A stretch of DNA of 64,000 bases, taken from positions 4,464,001 through 4,528,000 of the forward strand of contig OZ244969.1 in assembly GCA_965222725.1 (NCBI GenBank). The letters are read 5' to 3'. Under the pieces are notes generated by a model that worked only from the letters and a program-made list of their open reading frames with translations, was not told the origin of the DNA and did no database searches. This document shows, one piece after another, positions 44,266-53,170 of this stretch (position 1 is the stretch's first letter; each line of letters starts with the position of its first letter). Source of the stretch: GCA-2748575 sp965222725 (lineage in GTDB: Bacteria > Pseudomonadota > Gammaproteobacteria > Pseudomonadales > Ketobacteraceae). Made by a program: the position numbers and the translations under genes.

Positions 44266-45651
44266 ATGCGACACACCATACTCAAGCCATTATTTATAGC
44301 CGGCGTACTGGCAACCACCAGCGGTTGTGATCAGGTCAGGGAAATACCTTTTGGTAACGGCTATGCCGCCAAAAATATCTGCAGCGGTATTTTTGTCAGC
44401 GGCATTGAAGAATCCATTCTGAAAAAGCGCTACGTGGGCCCCAATGTGGAACCGCTCAACCTGCTCTGGAAAATAGAGATCGACCGGGAAAACAACCTGG
44501 TCAGCGCCAGCGACATCATCTTTCAGGACCTGTTCAAACAGGAAGCCTATTACCGGCCGGGCTTTGGCTGCACCCTGCTGCAGGACAGCAGCATAGAAGA
44601 ACTCAACGCCCAGCTGCCGGAAACCACTGACGATATCAGCATTCCCCCCTACTTTTTCTGGCCCCATGGCAGCGCCGGCGTATGGCCTTTGGCCCGACCC
44701 GATGTGAACTACACCGCCATCAATCAGGCCATTGACGATGCCTTTGTGGAAACGCCGGATAAAACCCGCCAGACAGCCGCCATACTGGTAGCCTATGACG
44801 ATTTGCTGATAGCAGAACGTTATGCCCCCAGTGTGAATAAAAACACCCGCCTGGTGGGCTGGTCCATGTCCAAGAGCTTTACCGCCACCATGGTCGGCCT
44901 GCTGCAGGACCGGCAGATGCTATCGGCAACGGAACTCGCACCGGTACCTGAATGGCAAGGCACAGCCAAAGGCGAAATTACCATCGAAGACCTGCTCCAT
45001 ATGGCCAGCGGCCTGGAGTATTACGAAGAATCCCGTGGCCCCAACAATGATCAGTCATTCGTGCTGCACGCTACAGAACAGTTTGCTGACTACATACTGG
45101 ACCGGCCCCAGGTGGCAGAACCCGGCACCCGCTATAACTACTCCACAGCCGAAACCATGCTGATTGCAAAAATTGCTCAGGACAGAATGGGCGGTAACCT
45201 GGCGGACAGCTATCACTTTCTGAACGACACGCTTTTCGGCCCACTGGGAATAACAGACGCTGTTCTGGAATACGACACAGCCGGCAATGCCGCTGGTGGC
45301 GCTTACCTGATGATGAAACCCCGCGACTGGGCGAGACTGGGCCTGCTCTATATGCACAAAGGCAACTGGTTCGGACACCAGGTACTGTCAGAAGACTGGG
45401 TAAACTACGCACTGACGGCATCACCCGCCAATCCTGAATACGCCAAGCAAATCTGGGTGAACAGCAGTGGCACCCTGTGGCCGTCATTACCCAAAGACGC
45501 CTTTGGATTTTTGGGATACCAACAACAGAAAGTGATTGTGGTACCTTCGCGCAAACTGGTGGTGGTGCGCATGGGGTTCAGCTTTGAAGGTGGCATTTCC
45601 CAGGTGGAGCAGTTGGCAGCCCGAGTGCTGGAATCACTGCCGAAGGAATAA
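44266..45651 (+). CDS. Serine hydrolase lipoprotein (class C beta-lactamase-like fold)
   Basis: A 461-residue lipoprotein; the lipobox TTSGC places Cys21 at the start of the mature chain. After an N-terminal region of about 140 residues comes a penicillin-binding-protein/class C beta-lactamase-like domain. The nucleophile motif is SMSK (in GWSMSKSFTATMVGLL), the second motif is YNYS, and FLGYQQQ lies near the position of the third. Such proteins are often esterases or D-amino-acid peptidases, so beta-lactam resistance should not be assumed. It lies just before the tandem diguanylate cyclase genes (36 bp). Confidence 0.88.
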   Translation: MRHTILKPLFIAGVLATTSGCDQVREIPFGNGYAAKNICSGIFVSGIEESILKKRYVGPNVEPLNLLWKIEIDRENNLVSASDIIFQDLFKQEAYYRPGFGCTLLQDSSIEELNAQLPETTDDISIPPYFFWPHGSAGVWPLARPDVNYTAINQAIDDAFVETPDKTRQTAAILVAYDDLLIAERYAPSVNKNTRLVGWSMSKSFTATMVGLLQDRQMLSATELAPVPEWQGTAKGEITIEDLLHMASGLEYYEESRGPNNDQSFVLHATEQFADYILDRPQVAEPGTRYNYSTAETMLIAKIAQDRMGGNLADSYHFLNDTLFGPLGITDAVLEYDTAGNAAGGAYLMMKPRDWARLGLLYMHKGNWFGHQVLSEDWVNYALTASPANPEYAKQIWVNSSGTLWPSLPKDAFGFLGYQQQKVIVVPSRKLVVVRMGFSFEGGISQVEQLAARVLESLPKE

Positions 45652-45687
45652 ACCAGGGATTACAGATCATGATCTATAATAAACCCC

Positions 45688-47493
45688 ATGATGAATCCCG
45701 CTTTACGGCCTGCCGGTTATCAGTTGCACTACTGGCCACTGATGGTTTTTCTTATGACACTGTTCACTGTGCCCGCCACCTATGGTGTGGTACAGGTAAC
45801 AGTGGACGGGAATTTTAAAACCCGGAGCCTTGGTCAGGATCTGGAATATCGCATTGAAAATGGCGAAAGATTATCTCCCGCTGCTGCCCTGGCAGCCACT
45901 GACTGGATCAGCTCCGATCAGGATTCCCTGAGTTTTGGTTTTGCACCCGAACCCCGTTGGATACGTTTCAATATCCGCAATACATCACCGGCGAGTCAGG
46001 ATCTGCTGGTGGAAATTACCAACCCATACCTTGATCAGGTGGATATCTACACCCTGACAATGGATGGTTCAATCCGGGAGCACTTTCAACTGGGCGACCA
46101 ACAGCCCGCGTTAACCCGGCCTGTACTGCATTCCCATTTTCTGGCGCCCTTCGCGGTGGCAGGCAATTCAAACCTTCAGATGCTGATCAGAACCAGCACC
46201 ACATCCACTCACCGGATACCCATTAATGTATGGCGCCAGGCCCACTATATAACCGCAGACTATTCCCGGACGCTCCGCAAAGCACTCCTTTACGGTTTTT
46301 TTCTGGCTATTGGTGTCTATTATCTACTGCTGTATTTTTCCGTGCGAGAGAAGGCCTACCTGTATTGGAGCCTGTCAAATATTGGCATGCTGTGTATCGT
46401 CAGCAGTCTGGATGGGGTTGCAACGGCCCTGATATGGCCATCTTTAACCAAGGCCAGTGACTACCAGATCCTGCTGGGAATTTGCAGCACCATTGGATTC
46501 TCGGCTTTATTCAGCTACGAAGTTCTGAATCTGAAGGAAAAGCCTAAACCGGGCGCCATCATGTACCTGCTGGTGGCATTTTCACTAATCCTCGCCATGG
46601 CGAGTTTTATCATACCGTATCAACTGGTTCTTAAAGCCGGGCTGCTGCTGGGTTTAGGACATGCTTTTGTACTGACTCTCGTCTACTTTATCCGGATGAT
46701 TGAAGGGTACAAACCTGCCCGCTATGTAGTGGCCGCAATCCTTTTTGCCTGCATAGGCGTTGTTATTAACATACTCACCGTGTCCGGTCGTCTGCCCAGC
46801 AGCGCGCTTGGAGCCAATGCAGCCGCAATCGGTGGCGCACTGGCTGCTATTTTTTATTCGCTGGCCCTGTCCAACCGCATGAACCTGGACCGCTCCTTAC
46901 GGGAAAAGGCACAGCTCAAACTGACCTACGACCTCGACAGAAAAGTTAAACAGCGGAGCCTGGAACTGAAGCAGGCCAATGAAAAACTGTTGCAAGCCAG
47001 TATTACCGACGCACTGACCGGCCTCTTTAACAGGCGCCATTTTGACGACGTTTATGATGCAGAATACCGCAGTGCCTATCGTAAAAAGCAGTCCATTGCA
47101 TTGTTGATGATGGACATTGACCACTTTAAAAAACTGAATGACCAATACGGGCATACCTTCGGCGATATATGCCTGCAGCAGACAGCAAACAGTATTACCA
47201 GCTGCCTTAACAGACCCCCGGATATATGTGCACGTTACGGCGGCGAAGAGTTTATTGTTGTGTTACCCAACACTGACCTGAAAGGCGCCGTACATGTGGC
47301 CAACATTATTAATCAGGCAGTGGCCAACTCCGTGATCTCTGAAGGCGACAAAAGCATCAGTATCACAATCAGCATAGGGGTTGCAGCGACAATCCCTGGC
47401 AGACCGGATGACAACAGTGCCCTGCTGAAACAGGCGGATAGCAGTTTATACAGGGCCAAAGAACAGGGGCGAAATCGTGTTGCCTTTGGTTAG
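45688..47493 (+). CDS. Diguanylate cyclase with 7TMR-DISM sensor (first of tandem pair)
   Basis: A 601-residue inner-membrane signalling protein. A signal segment is followed by a periplasmic beta-sandwich 7TMR-DISMED2-like domain (about 40-190), then seven helices (about 200-395), a coiled coil and a GGDEF domain. The active site reads GGEEF near residues 518-522. The inhibitory I-site RPPD stands five residues before it, so feedback by c-di-GMP is expected. It should make c-di-GMP in response to an external small molecule or sugar. The next gene overlaps its end by 17 bp and encodes a paralogue. Confidence 0.92.
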   Translation: MMNPALRPAGYQLHYWPLMVFLMTLFTVPATYGVVQVTVDGNFKTRSLGQDLEYRIENGERLSPAAALAATDWISSDQDSLSFGFAPEPRWIRFNIRNTSPASQDLLVEITNPYLDQVDIYTLTMDGSIREHFQLGDQQPALTRPVLHSHFLAPFAVAGNSNLQMLIRTSTTSTHRIPINVWRQAHYITADYSRTLRKALLYGFFLAIGVYYLLLYFSVREKAYLYWSLSNIGMLCIVSSLDGVATALIWPSLTKASDYQILLGICSTIGFSALFSYEVLNLKEKPKPGAIMYLLVAFSLILAMASFIIPYQLVLKAGLLLGLGHAFVLTLVYFIRMIEGYKPARYVVAAILFACIGVVINILTVSGRLPSSALGANAAAIGGALAAIFYSLALSNRMNLDRSLREKAQLKLTYDLDRKVKQRSLELKQANEKLLQASITDALTGLFNRRHFDDVYDAEYRSAYRKKQSIALLMMDIDHFKKLNDQYGHTFGDICLQQTANSITSCLNRPPDICARYGGEEFIVVLPNTDLKGAVHVANIINQAVANSVISEGDKSISITISIGVAATIPGRPDDNSALLKQADSSLYRAKEQGRNRVAFG

Positions 47494-49279
47494 AGCCATG
47501 TTGCTACTGCTGATGCTTCCCTTCAGTGCCGAGGCAAACGCACTCACAGTTGACATCACTCCGGAGTTCCGCAGCCAATCCCTTGGAACCGGATTGAACT
47601 ATGCCAAAGAACAGGCAAGAGAACAGGCAGAAGCACAGGGCAAAGAACTGACGCCTGAACAGGCAGTTGCCGGCCTGGCATGGAATACCGCGAACACCCC
47701 ACAGCTCAATCTGGGCTTTCACGAAACGCCCTACTGGATCATGTTCAGGGTTAACAATCCAACAAATGTCAGCCAGGATATGATCATTGAGGTTGATAAC
47801 ATCTACATTGATCGCATCGAATTCAACGTTCTGAATAATCAGGACAAGGTGATCAATAAAACACTTGCTGGTGACAGAACGCCAGTCTCTCAATGGACGT
47901 TACCGCACGCCCATTTTCTGCACCAGATATCCGTGCCATCCCAAAGCACTGTGACTGTACTGATCAAGGTCCACAGCAGCTCCGCTATTTCATTACCAAT
48001 GACACTCTGGAATACCCGGGCCTTTATTGAACACGATTTTCAGCGCACCACGTCACTGGGGATATTTTTTGGCATCCTGCTCATGCTGAGCGCCTATCAC
48101 GCCATCATTTCAGCACTGACCAGGGACCTGTCTTCCCTGTACTACGCCATTTATATCTTCAGCATCCTGTCGATATTCCTGCTGCGGGAAGGTGTTGTAT
48201 CCCTGCTGGTATGGCCGGAATCGGGGCTGGGTACTGAATCAGCGAACATCTTTGCCATCAGCATGGCCGGGTCAAGCATATCGCTTTTCACATCAAGAAT
48301 CCTGCAACTGAAGCACGCCTCCCCTACCCTGAACCGGCTTTTTTACCTGTCCGCTGTGTTGTGCGTATTACCCTGTTTTTTCGTGTTCCTGATAGACTAC
48401 GGCTTGCTGATAAGAATCAGCCTTATACTGTCTCTAGCCTTAACCGGGCTGTACGTTGTAGCGCTTTTGAAAAGAATAAAGGACAAGTACCCGGCAGCCA
48501 GACATCTGGCTGTTGCCAGTGTGTTTGCGGTTTTGGGTATTACCATCGCCATATTTACAGTACTTGGCAAGCTACCGGTTAATCCGTTAAACCAGTTGAT
48601 CATTTATGGATGCATTACCACGATGGCATTCTTTTTTGCGCTATCCATCAGTTATCGCATTAACCTGGATCGTTCCCTGAGAGAGGAAGCCCAGAAAAAA
48701 CTGACCCACAGGCTGGATGAGCTTGTCAGGGAACAAACAGACGAACTGGAAAAAGCCAACTCACGACTAAAGGTCATCAGCATCACAGACGGATTAACCG
48801 GGCTGTACAACCGCCGCCATTTCGATCAGGTGCTGGCCACCGAGTACAACAGGGCTTATCGGGAACACACTCCTGTCGCGATCCTTATTTTTGATATTGA
48901 TCACTTCAAGGCAATCAACGACGGGTTTGGTCATGGGTTTGGAGACTTGTGCCTGAGGGAGTCTGGTCAGATCATCAAGAGCATCACGCGCCGCCCTACG
49001 GATCTTGCCGCCCGTTACGGAGGCGAAGAATTTGCCATCCTGCTACCCGACACCGATCTGCAGGGCGCCAACCATGCTGCGGAAAGACTGTTGCAGGCGT
49101 TCCGGAAAAGCGCAGTTGCTGAAGGGGAAACAGGAACGAATCTGACCGTTAGTATTGGAGTCGCCTGCGAGATACCTGAGGAAAAGGATCAACATATCGC
49201 GTTTCTGAAACGTGCCGATCAATGGCTTTACAAGGCAAAACATAATGGGCGCGACCGGGCTGAAGGCGACAGCCCCTGA
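47477..49279 (+). CDS. Diguanylate cyclase with 7TMR-DISM sensor (second of tandem pair)
   Basis: A 600-residue paralogue of the preceding protein with the same order: signal segment, periplasmic DISMED2-like domain, seven helices, coiled coil, GGDEF. The active site is GGEEF with I-site RPTD, so catalysis and product inhibition should both be intact. The start may be the GTG at 47477, inside the preceding gene and with AGGGG upstream, or the ATG at 47498 just after that gene's stop. The shared layout points to tandem duplication followed by divergence of the sensor part. Confidence 0.92.
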   Translation: MLPLVRAMLLLLMLPFSAEANALTVDITPEFRSQSLGTGLNYAKEQAREQAEAQGKELTPEQAVAGLAWNTANTPQLNLGFHETPYWIMFRVNNPTNVSQDMIIEVDNIYIDRIEFNVLNNQDKVINKTLAGDRTPVSQWTLPHAHFLHQISVPSQSTVTVLIKVHSSSAISLPMTLWNTRAFIEHDFQRTTSLGIFFGILLMLSAYHAIISALTRDLSSLYYAIYIFSILSIFLLREGVVSLLVWPESGLGTESANIFAISMAGSSISLFTSRILQLKHASPTLNRLFYLSAVLCVLPCFFVFLIDYGLLIRISLILSLALTGLYVVALLKRIKDKYPAARHLAVASVFAVLGITIAIFTVLGKLPVNPLNQLIIYGCITTMAFFFALSISYRINLDRSLREEAQKKLTHRLDELVREQTDELEKANSRLKVISITDGLTGLYNRRHFDQVLATEYNRAYREHTPVAILIFDIDHFKAINDGFGHGFGDLCLRESGQIIKSITRRPTDLAARYGGEEFAILLPDTDLQGANHAAERLLQAFRKSAVAEGETGTNLTVSIGVACEIPEEKDQHIAFLKRADQWLYKAKHNGRDRAEGDSP

Positions 49280-49291
49280 TGCCCAATACCA

Positions 49292-49696
49292 TCAGCGCCC
49301 TTTACCCGAAAGGCGCTGTTTAACGAACTGTCCGCTTCTTTTCACTACTACCGAAACTCCCGATGAGGCTATTGATGAAACTATTAATGAAACTACAGCC
49401 GCCACCAGATAGTAAGCCAGCATTAATGGCACACCAGCCAGATTGTGCACCAGGTAATTCCGTACAAACACGCTCAAAAACAGATCCGGCGTTGAGGAGT
49501 ATCCATAATAAAGCTCCCTGAACAGGCTTGGATACCACTTGTGCTTGTAAATATATTCTGAATTATCGACTAGCGTGGTGAGGGGTTCTGCCGTCAGGTA
49601 AAATACCGGCATACAAAACAGCAGCGCAAAGAAAACAATGACTGTTATAAGGTTGGGTTTTAATAAAAGCAGCACAGGTTTCGTAAAGTTAGCCAA
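49292..49696 (-). CDS. Small membrane protein of unknown function
   Basis: About 134 residues with a first hydrophobic helix at residues 7-35 and a second at 88-115. Between them is a polar loop rich in Tyr (EYIYKHKWYPSLFRELYYGY) that probably faces the periplasm. The only start that covers the first helix is a TTG without a clear ribosome-binding site, so the start and even expression are uncertain. No family is recognised. It follows the DUF2306 gene on the same strand. Confidence 0.5.
   Translation of the reverse strand: MANFTKPVLLLLKPNLITVIVFFALLFCMPVFYLTAEPLTTLVDNSEYIYKHKWYPSLFRELYYGYSSTPDLFLSVFVRNYLVHNLAGVPLMLAYYLVAAVVSLIVSSIASSGVSVVVKRSGQFVKQRLSGKGR
49293..49318. terminator. Bidirectional hairpin between the cyclase pair and a convergent gene
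   Basis: CAGCGCC-C-TTT pairs with AAA-GGCGCTG with one bulged C and loop ACCCG. It starts 14 bp after the diguanylate cyclase stop and overlaps the last codons of the convergent minus-strand gene. A T-rich tail is short (GTTT), so it is a moderate terminator candidate. Confidence 0.55.
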
Positions 49697-49723
49697 GTCA
49701 ATATTTTCGCTTTTATCAGGACA

Positions 49724-50092
49724 CTAATGAAAGAAAAAAGTGTACAGCAGGCGATTCGGCACCAGCAACGCAGCAATCCCCGCCCCGATAGATCCTGCGT
49801 AGGCCCCGATAGTATAGGCTTTGTGTAATCGTATATTGCCGTTTCTTATGGCCACCAGAGATACCGCAACACACACCAGAACCCAGATCGATAGCAGATG
49901 AATTGGGCCATAACCCAAAAACCAGTCAACAACTCCGGTTATCCAGAAAGAGGAAACAGACACCACTATCATGGCCAACATCCAGGTCCAGCCAATGGTT
50001 TTATGGGTTCTGGTGCCTTTTTTCATTGTCAGCTGCGCAGCACCCGACAGGATTAACCATATCGCGGCGGTTAGATGTACATAAATACTTAT
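49724..50092 (-). CDS. DUF2306 membrane protein, apparent ATA start
   Basis: Read from the ATA at 50092 this gives 122 residues with four helices. Family features run from the first residues: YVHLTAAIWLILSGAAQL, then THKTIGWTWM, PIHLLSIWVLV and NGNIRLHKAY. DUF2306 proteins are small membrane proteins of unknown role, possibly binding heme through their histidines. The ATA stands 7 nt after a perfect AAGGAG, while the first in-frame ATG (50026) has none and would remove the first helix. No ATG, GTG or TTG exists between the upstream TGA and that ATG in the correct place. Either a rare AUA start is used or the start codon has been mutated. Confidence 0.7.
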   Translation of the reverse strand: MSIYVHLTAAIWLILSGAAQLTMKKGTRTHKTIGWTWMLAMIVVSVSSFWITGVVDWFLGYGPIHLLSIWVLVCVAVSLVAIRNGNIRLHKAYTIGAYAGSIGAGIAALLVPNRLLYTFFFH

Positions 50093-50175
50093 ACCGGTAC
50101 TCCTTCACCCTTTGGATCCGGGTTTTATAACCTATTCCCGGAACCGGATAAAGCTGTACTATCGGAACACTGTTT

Positions 50176-50574
50176 CTAATGATTGGTATGCTGTTTATTG
50201 GTATGCTGCCAACCGCGGTTCCCGGATTCATTTTCTACCGGTGCAGTGAACAAAGCAACAAGCAACAAAACCACAGCTGCCAGCCCTACCACACCTGCGG
50301 CAATGCGGTATTTGTGCTCGCGCCTGGCTTTGCCCATGATGGCAGATTTAATGTACTTGACGTGCGTCAGCAGATGAGCGGACATCAGCCCGACAAAAGC
50401 CAGAGACATATAGAAGTGAACACCGCCCCACTCATGGCGTGTCAGCCCCCAGATCTGCGCTGGCCCGCTTCTCACCGGCAAAGAGAACTCAATCAGAACG
50501 CCCGTTGCCACCATGGCAAACAGGGCAAAAAAAGACAACAGGTCGATGATTTTGACTAGCTGGGAATGTTTCAT
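50176..50574 (-). CDS. DUF4405 membrane protein (cytochrome b-like)
   Basis: A 132-residue membrane protein with three helices. Histidines in GGVHFYMSLAFVGLMSAHLLTHVKYIKS are spaced like heme ligands, as in the DUF4405 family related to cytochrome b and flavin-linked electron transfer modules. A His/Asn-rich C-terminal tail (WQHTNKQHTNH) contains a short repeat. It lies upstream of the DUF2306 gene on the same strand, and both may act in membrane redox. An octamer repeat lies just before the gene. Confidence 0.75.
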   Translation of the reverse strand: MKHSQLVKIIDLLSFFALFAMVATGVLIEFSLPVRSGPAQIWGLTRHEWGGVHFYMSLAFVGLMSAHLLTHVKYIKSAIMGKARREHKYRIAAGVVGLAAVVLLLVALFTAPVENESGNRGWQHTNKQHTNH

Positions 50575-50598
50575 AATCGGGCCATATTTTCTATCTTG

Positions 50599-50625
50599 AT
50601 ACCTTTATACCTTTATACCTTTATA
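50599..50625. repeat. Octamer tandem repeat (ATACCTTT)3 in the DUF4405 promoter region
   Basis: Three exact copies of ATACCTTT plus ATA cover 27 bp, ending 25 bp before the DUF4405 start. On the gene's strand each unit reads AAAGGTAT, so copies of a -10-like TATAAA and a ribosome-binding-like AAAGG recur every 8 bp. Copy number change by slippage would shift these elements. Confidence 0.85.
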
Positions 50626-50670
50626 AACACTTTCCTGTGCACCAGATTACTTGGAAGGCAATATTTTATA

Positions 50671-51213
50671 TCAATCATATTTTAACCAGCCTTTCCAGGC
50701 AGCAAGGAAGCTCAAGACGGAGACTGTAATAAATATCGCTGGGAACCAAAAATATTCCCACCAGGGGCCTGGCGCCGATTTGTTCAAAACCGCTTCCGTT
50801 GGTTCATCGGGGTTATAGTAGGCACTTTTTACTGCCCCCACAGGATACCTGTCTGAAACCCTTTGAGCCTGTTCAGATGTATCATAGGCAGCGCCGAAGT
50901 AACTGAACCTGGCAGATTGATACTTGCGTCCGTTAATCTCATATTCATAGGTAATGCGGGGCAAATAGACGCTTCGGCTACTGGACGCACCAGGTTGACT
51001 GTGCATGGTGGCCTCTACCCCGGAAGAAATTATTTTTGCTGATACCGGTGCAAAAGAATAGGCAGCTCCCTTTTGCTCTTCGTAGCTCAGGTAAAAGCCG
51101 TAACTCATGTACACCGAAAAACAGGAAAATGGAATGGCGAATATCAGTATCTGCCAGTTTGGTTTAGGTTTTTGCCTGGCGCCGGCTTCAATTTTTTTTG
51201 GTGCCTCATCCAT
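50671..51213 (-). CDS. DUF3592 domain membrane protein
   Basis: A 180-residue protein with a helix near residues 20-45, an extracytoplasmic domain and a second helix near 148-172. The middle part (ITYEYEINGRKYQSARFSYF, then RYPVGAVKSAYYNPDEPTEAVL) is the DUF3592 signature. The function of the family is unknown. GGAGG lies 10 nt before the ATG. Confidence 0.85.
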   Translation of the reverse strand: MDEAPKKIEAGARQKPKPNWQILIFAIPFSCFSVYMSYGFYLSYEEQKGAAYSFAPVSAKIISSGVEATMHSQPGASSSRSVYLPRITYEYEINGRKYQSARFSYFGAAYDTSEQAQRVSDRYPVGAVKSAYYNPDEPTEAVLNKSAPGPWWEYFWFPAIFITVSVLSFLAAWKGWLKYD

Positions 51214-51293
51214 ATCAGCCTGCCTCCGGTTAAGAATCTCCGTTGACCTTCATTGTAGTACAAGGTCTGCCGACCACCGGTTAACAAATAAGC

Positions 51294-52019
51294 TTATCCA
51301 TTTTCCGGCGCCTGCAAAATCATCGCGGATACAAGCTTTGCCAGAATATCCTGCTTGCTGACCATATACAGGTATTTTTTGTTCTCGTTAATAACAGCAA
51401 TATGGTCCGTTTTGGCGTCCTGCATTTGCTCTAACACATCACTGGCGGTTGACGTGGGATAAGCATGCTCATCTCGCAAGCCAATAATCTCCTGCTTTAG
51501 CTCGTCGTAGCTGTACAGCTCCCGTGTCCGTAATTGCCCCATAAACAGCCCGGCTGGTATCCAGGCGTCAAATTCACCCTCTCCCATAAAGAGAATATAT
51601 TTCACACCCAACAAGCTTACATATTTTTCCAGCACGACTGAGGAGTACCGGATGCCCTTTTTGAGAATCATCACATCAACCGGTTTTCCTCCATGTTTTC
51701 CGCTTTCTTCTCTGAGCTTGTATATAAGGCTCTCGTCTCCTTTATCGATAACCCATTCTTCATAATCATGATCCCCCAGCGATACAGATATATCACCAAG
51801 GTCCAGTTTGGATATCTCGGTGGTTCTGGCGCGTTCCCCGATTTTTATCCAATCACCAATTTCCAGGCTTCTTTCCTGTTCGCCTACCGCCTTTTTGACA
51901 ATACTAAGAAAATCCGCCACATCGGAACGGAACCACACAATCAGAAGTACAACAAATACCGGCGTTACCAAGGATGAAAAGAAAGGAATCCAGTCTTTCA
52001 TAGTAGAACCTGCTTCCAT
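51294..52019 (-). CDS. Membrane-anchored protein with CBS-like C-terminal region
   Basis: A 241-residue protein. One helix (about residues 10-30) anchors it, and the rest is cytoplasmic. Residues about 160-235 (AGLFMGQLRTRELYSYDELKQEI through SDVLEQMQDAKTDHIAVINENKKYLYMVSKQDILAKL) resemble a single CBS-type module, which usually binds adenine nucleotides. The middle region, about 55-150, is not recognised. AGGAGAG precedes the ATG. No function is assigned. Confidence 0.6.
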   Translation of the reverse strand: MEAGSTMKDWIPFFSSLVTPVFVVLLIVWFRSDVADFLSIVKKAVGEQERSLEIGDWIKIGERARTTEISKLDLGDISVSLGDHDYEEWVIDKGDESLIYKLREESGKHGGKPVDVMILKKGIRYSSVVLEKYVSLLGVKYILFMGEGEFDAWIPAGLFMGQLRTRELYSYDELKQEIIGLRDEHAYPTSTASDVLEQMQDAKTDHIAVINENKKYLYMVSKQDILAKLVSAMILQAPENG

Positions 52020-52071
52020 TTTGACTCTCCTGTTAAAAATAGCGCTTTAGATGAGGCATTGGTGTTGCTGC

Positions 52072-53151
52072 TTACCGCAGACTGTTCTGCGAAAACGCCC
52101 AGCGAAGCTGGCCCGACAAATAGTTTTCCGTGTTTCCTTCCTGATCACTCCCAGACCGGTCCCCCCAGGCCAGCTGCAGCCACAAACCTTTGCTCAGGGC
52201 ATGTTCAACCCCAATCAATATATCGTTGTATTTATCATCCCGGTCTGCGTTTGTGTATTCGATATCTGAAGTGCTGCCCTCAATCAACAGGGCCACCTTT
52301 TCATTACCCCAGCGAAACCGTGCTCCAATAACATGGCCATCCTGAAGATCCAGATTGCCGTCCTCATCAATATCTTTATTCAGCAAATCCTCGTGGTAAC
52401 GCCCCGTTACGATAAACTGACCACTGCCCCCCACTTTCAGGGCTAATGAACTCCATAGTGAAACACCGGATTCGTTGATGGTGTCGTCATCCACACTGTA
52501 CCCGGCAACGCCGATGTCCCAGGCACTGGCATTCCACAATGCTTTTTCTGCCGCAGTGACACAGGTTTTGGCAGCTTTCTCCACCTCCTCGGGTGTGGCC
52601 ACCAATCCAACAGTGGGCGCTAAACTGAGATCCGGTGGCGGCTCACCAAAATCGGTCAGATGCCTGTCATAGCATTCGATCAGTTCCTTATGCAGTCTTT
52701 TGTCCCCTTCATCCCAGGGGGTCCAGCGAACGCCTATGGCCGTTCTGTCGGCATCATCGTCATCCGATTGGCCGGATGAGGTAGCGAATGACACCTTGAT
52801 TCGTGATAGCTGTCGCTTGCTCAATGAATTCCTGTAATCGTTAAAAGTCAGCTCCCGCCCCCTGGCTAACAAATAGGGAGACGTTTCTATGGCAATGCCG
52901 GTCTGCAGATTGCCGTTGCCGTCTACACCCCTTAGTAACCCAAGGGCAAGCTCCCGTCCGGAACCCGGCCGGATTACGTTTTCCGGGGTTACCCCCAAAG
53001 CGACGAAAGCCGGCGTTTCAGCGACGGCAAGGTCAAGGTAACCGGTGAGATCATTCAGGATCGGTTTGTCTTTGGAGCCCGGTAACTCAGCCTGTACAGG
53101 CAGACACAGAATTAGTGCGATCAGGGCAGAAGGGATTTTCAGCGCGTTCAT
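52072..53151 (-). CDS. Secreted, probable outer-membrane beta-barrel protein
   Basis: A 359-residue protein with a signal peptide (ending near PVQAE). The C-terminal half has alternating strands (WDIGVAGYSVDD, SLWSSLALKVGGSGQFIVTGRYHED, VIGARFRWGNEKVALLIEG, LWLQLAWGDRSG) and ends in QLRWAF followed by six residues, suggestive of an outer-membrane barrel. No named family is recognised. AAAGGA lies 8 nt before the ATG. It follows the small gene at 53171-53551 by 19 bp, so the two are probably expressed together. Confidence 0.65.
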   Translation of the reverse strand: MNALKIPSALIALILCLPVQAELPGSKDKPILNDLTGYLDLAVAETPAFVALGVTPENVIRPGSGRELALGLLRGVDGNGNLQTGIAIETSPYLLARGRELTFNDYRNSLSKRQLSRIKVSFATSSGQSDDDDADRTAIGVRWTPWDEGDKRLHKELIECYDRHLTDFGEPPPDLSLAPTVGLVATPEEVEKAAKTCVTAAEKALWNASAWDIGVAGYSVDDDTINESGVSLWSSLALKVGGSGQFIVTGRYHEDLLNKDIDEDGNLDLQDGHVIGARFRWGNEKVALLIEGSTSDIEYTNADRDDKYNDILIGVEHALSKGLWLQLAWGDRSGSDQEGNTENYLSGQLRWAFSQNSLR

Positions 53152-53170
53152 TAATCAGTCCTTTGGGGTA

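Noticed and set aside
44266..45651. A beta-lactamase resistance gene
   Set aside because: The fold and SMSK/YNYS motifs are shared with many esterases and peptidases, and the lipoprotein with a large N-terminal extension is unlike true AmpC enzymes.
50001..50231. A 76-codon minus-strand frame covering the start of the DUF2306 gene
   Set aside because: Its product is low-complexity and unlike any protein, while the alternative frame through the same bases gives clean DUF2306 homology.
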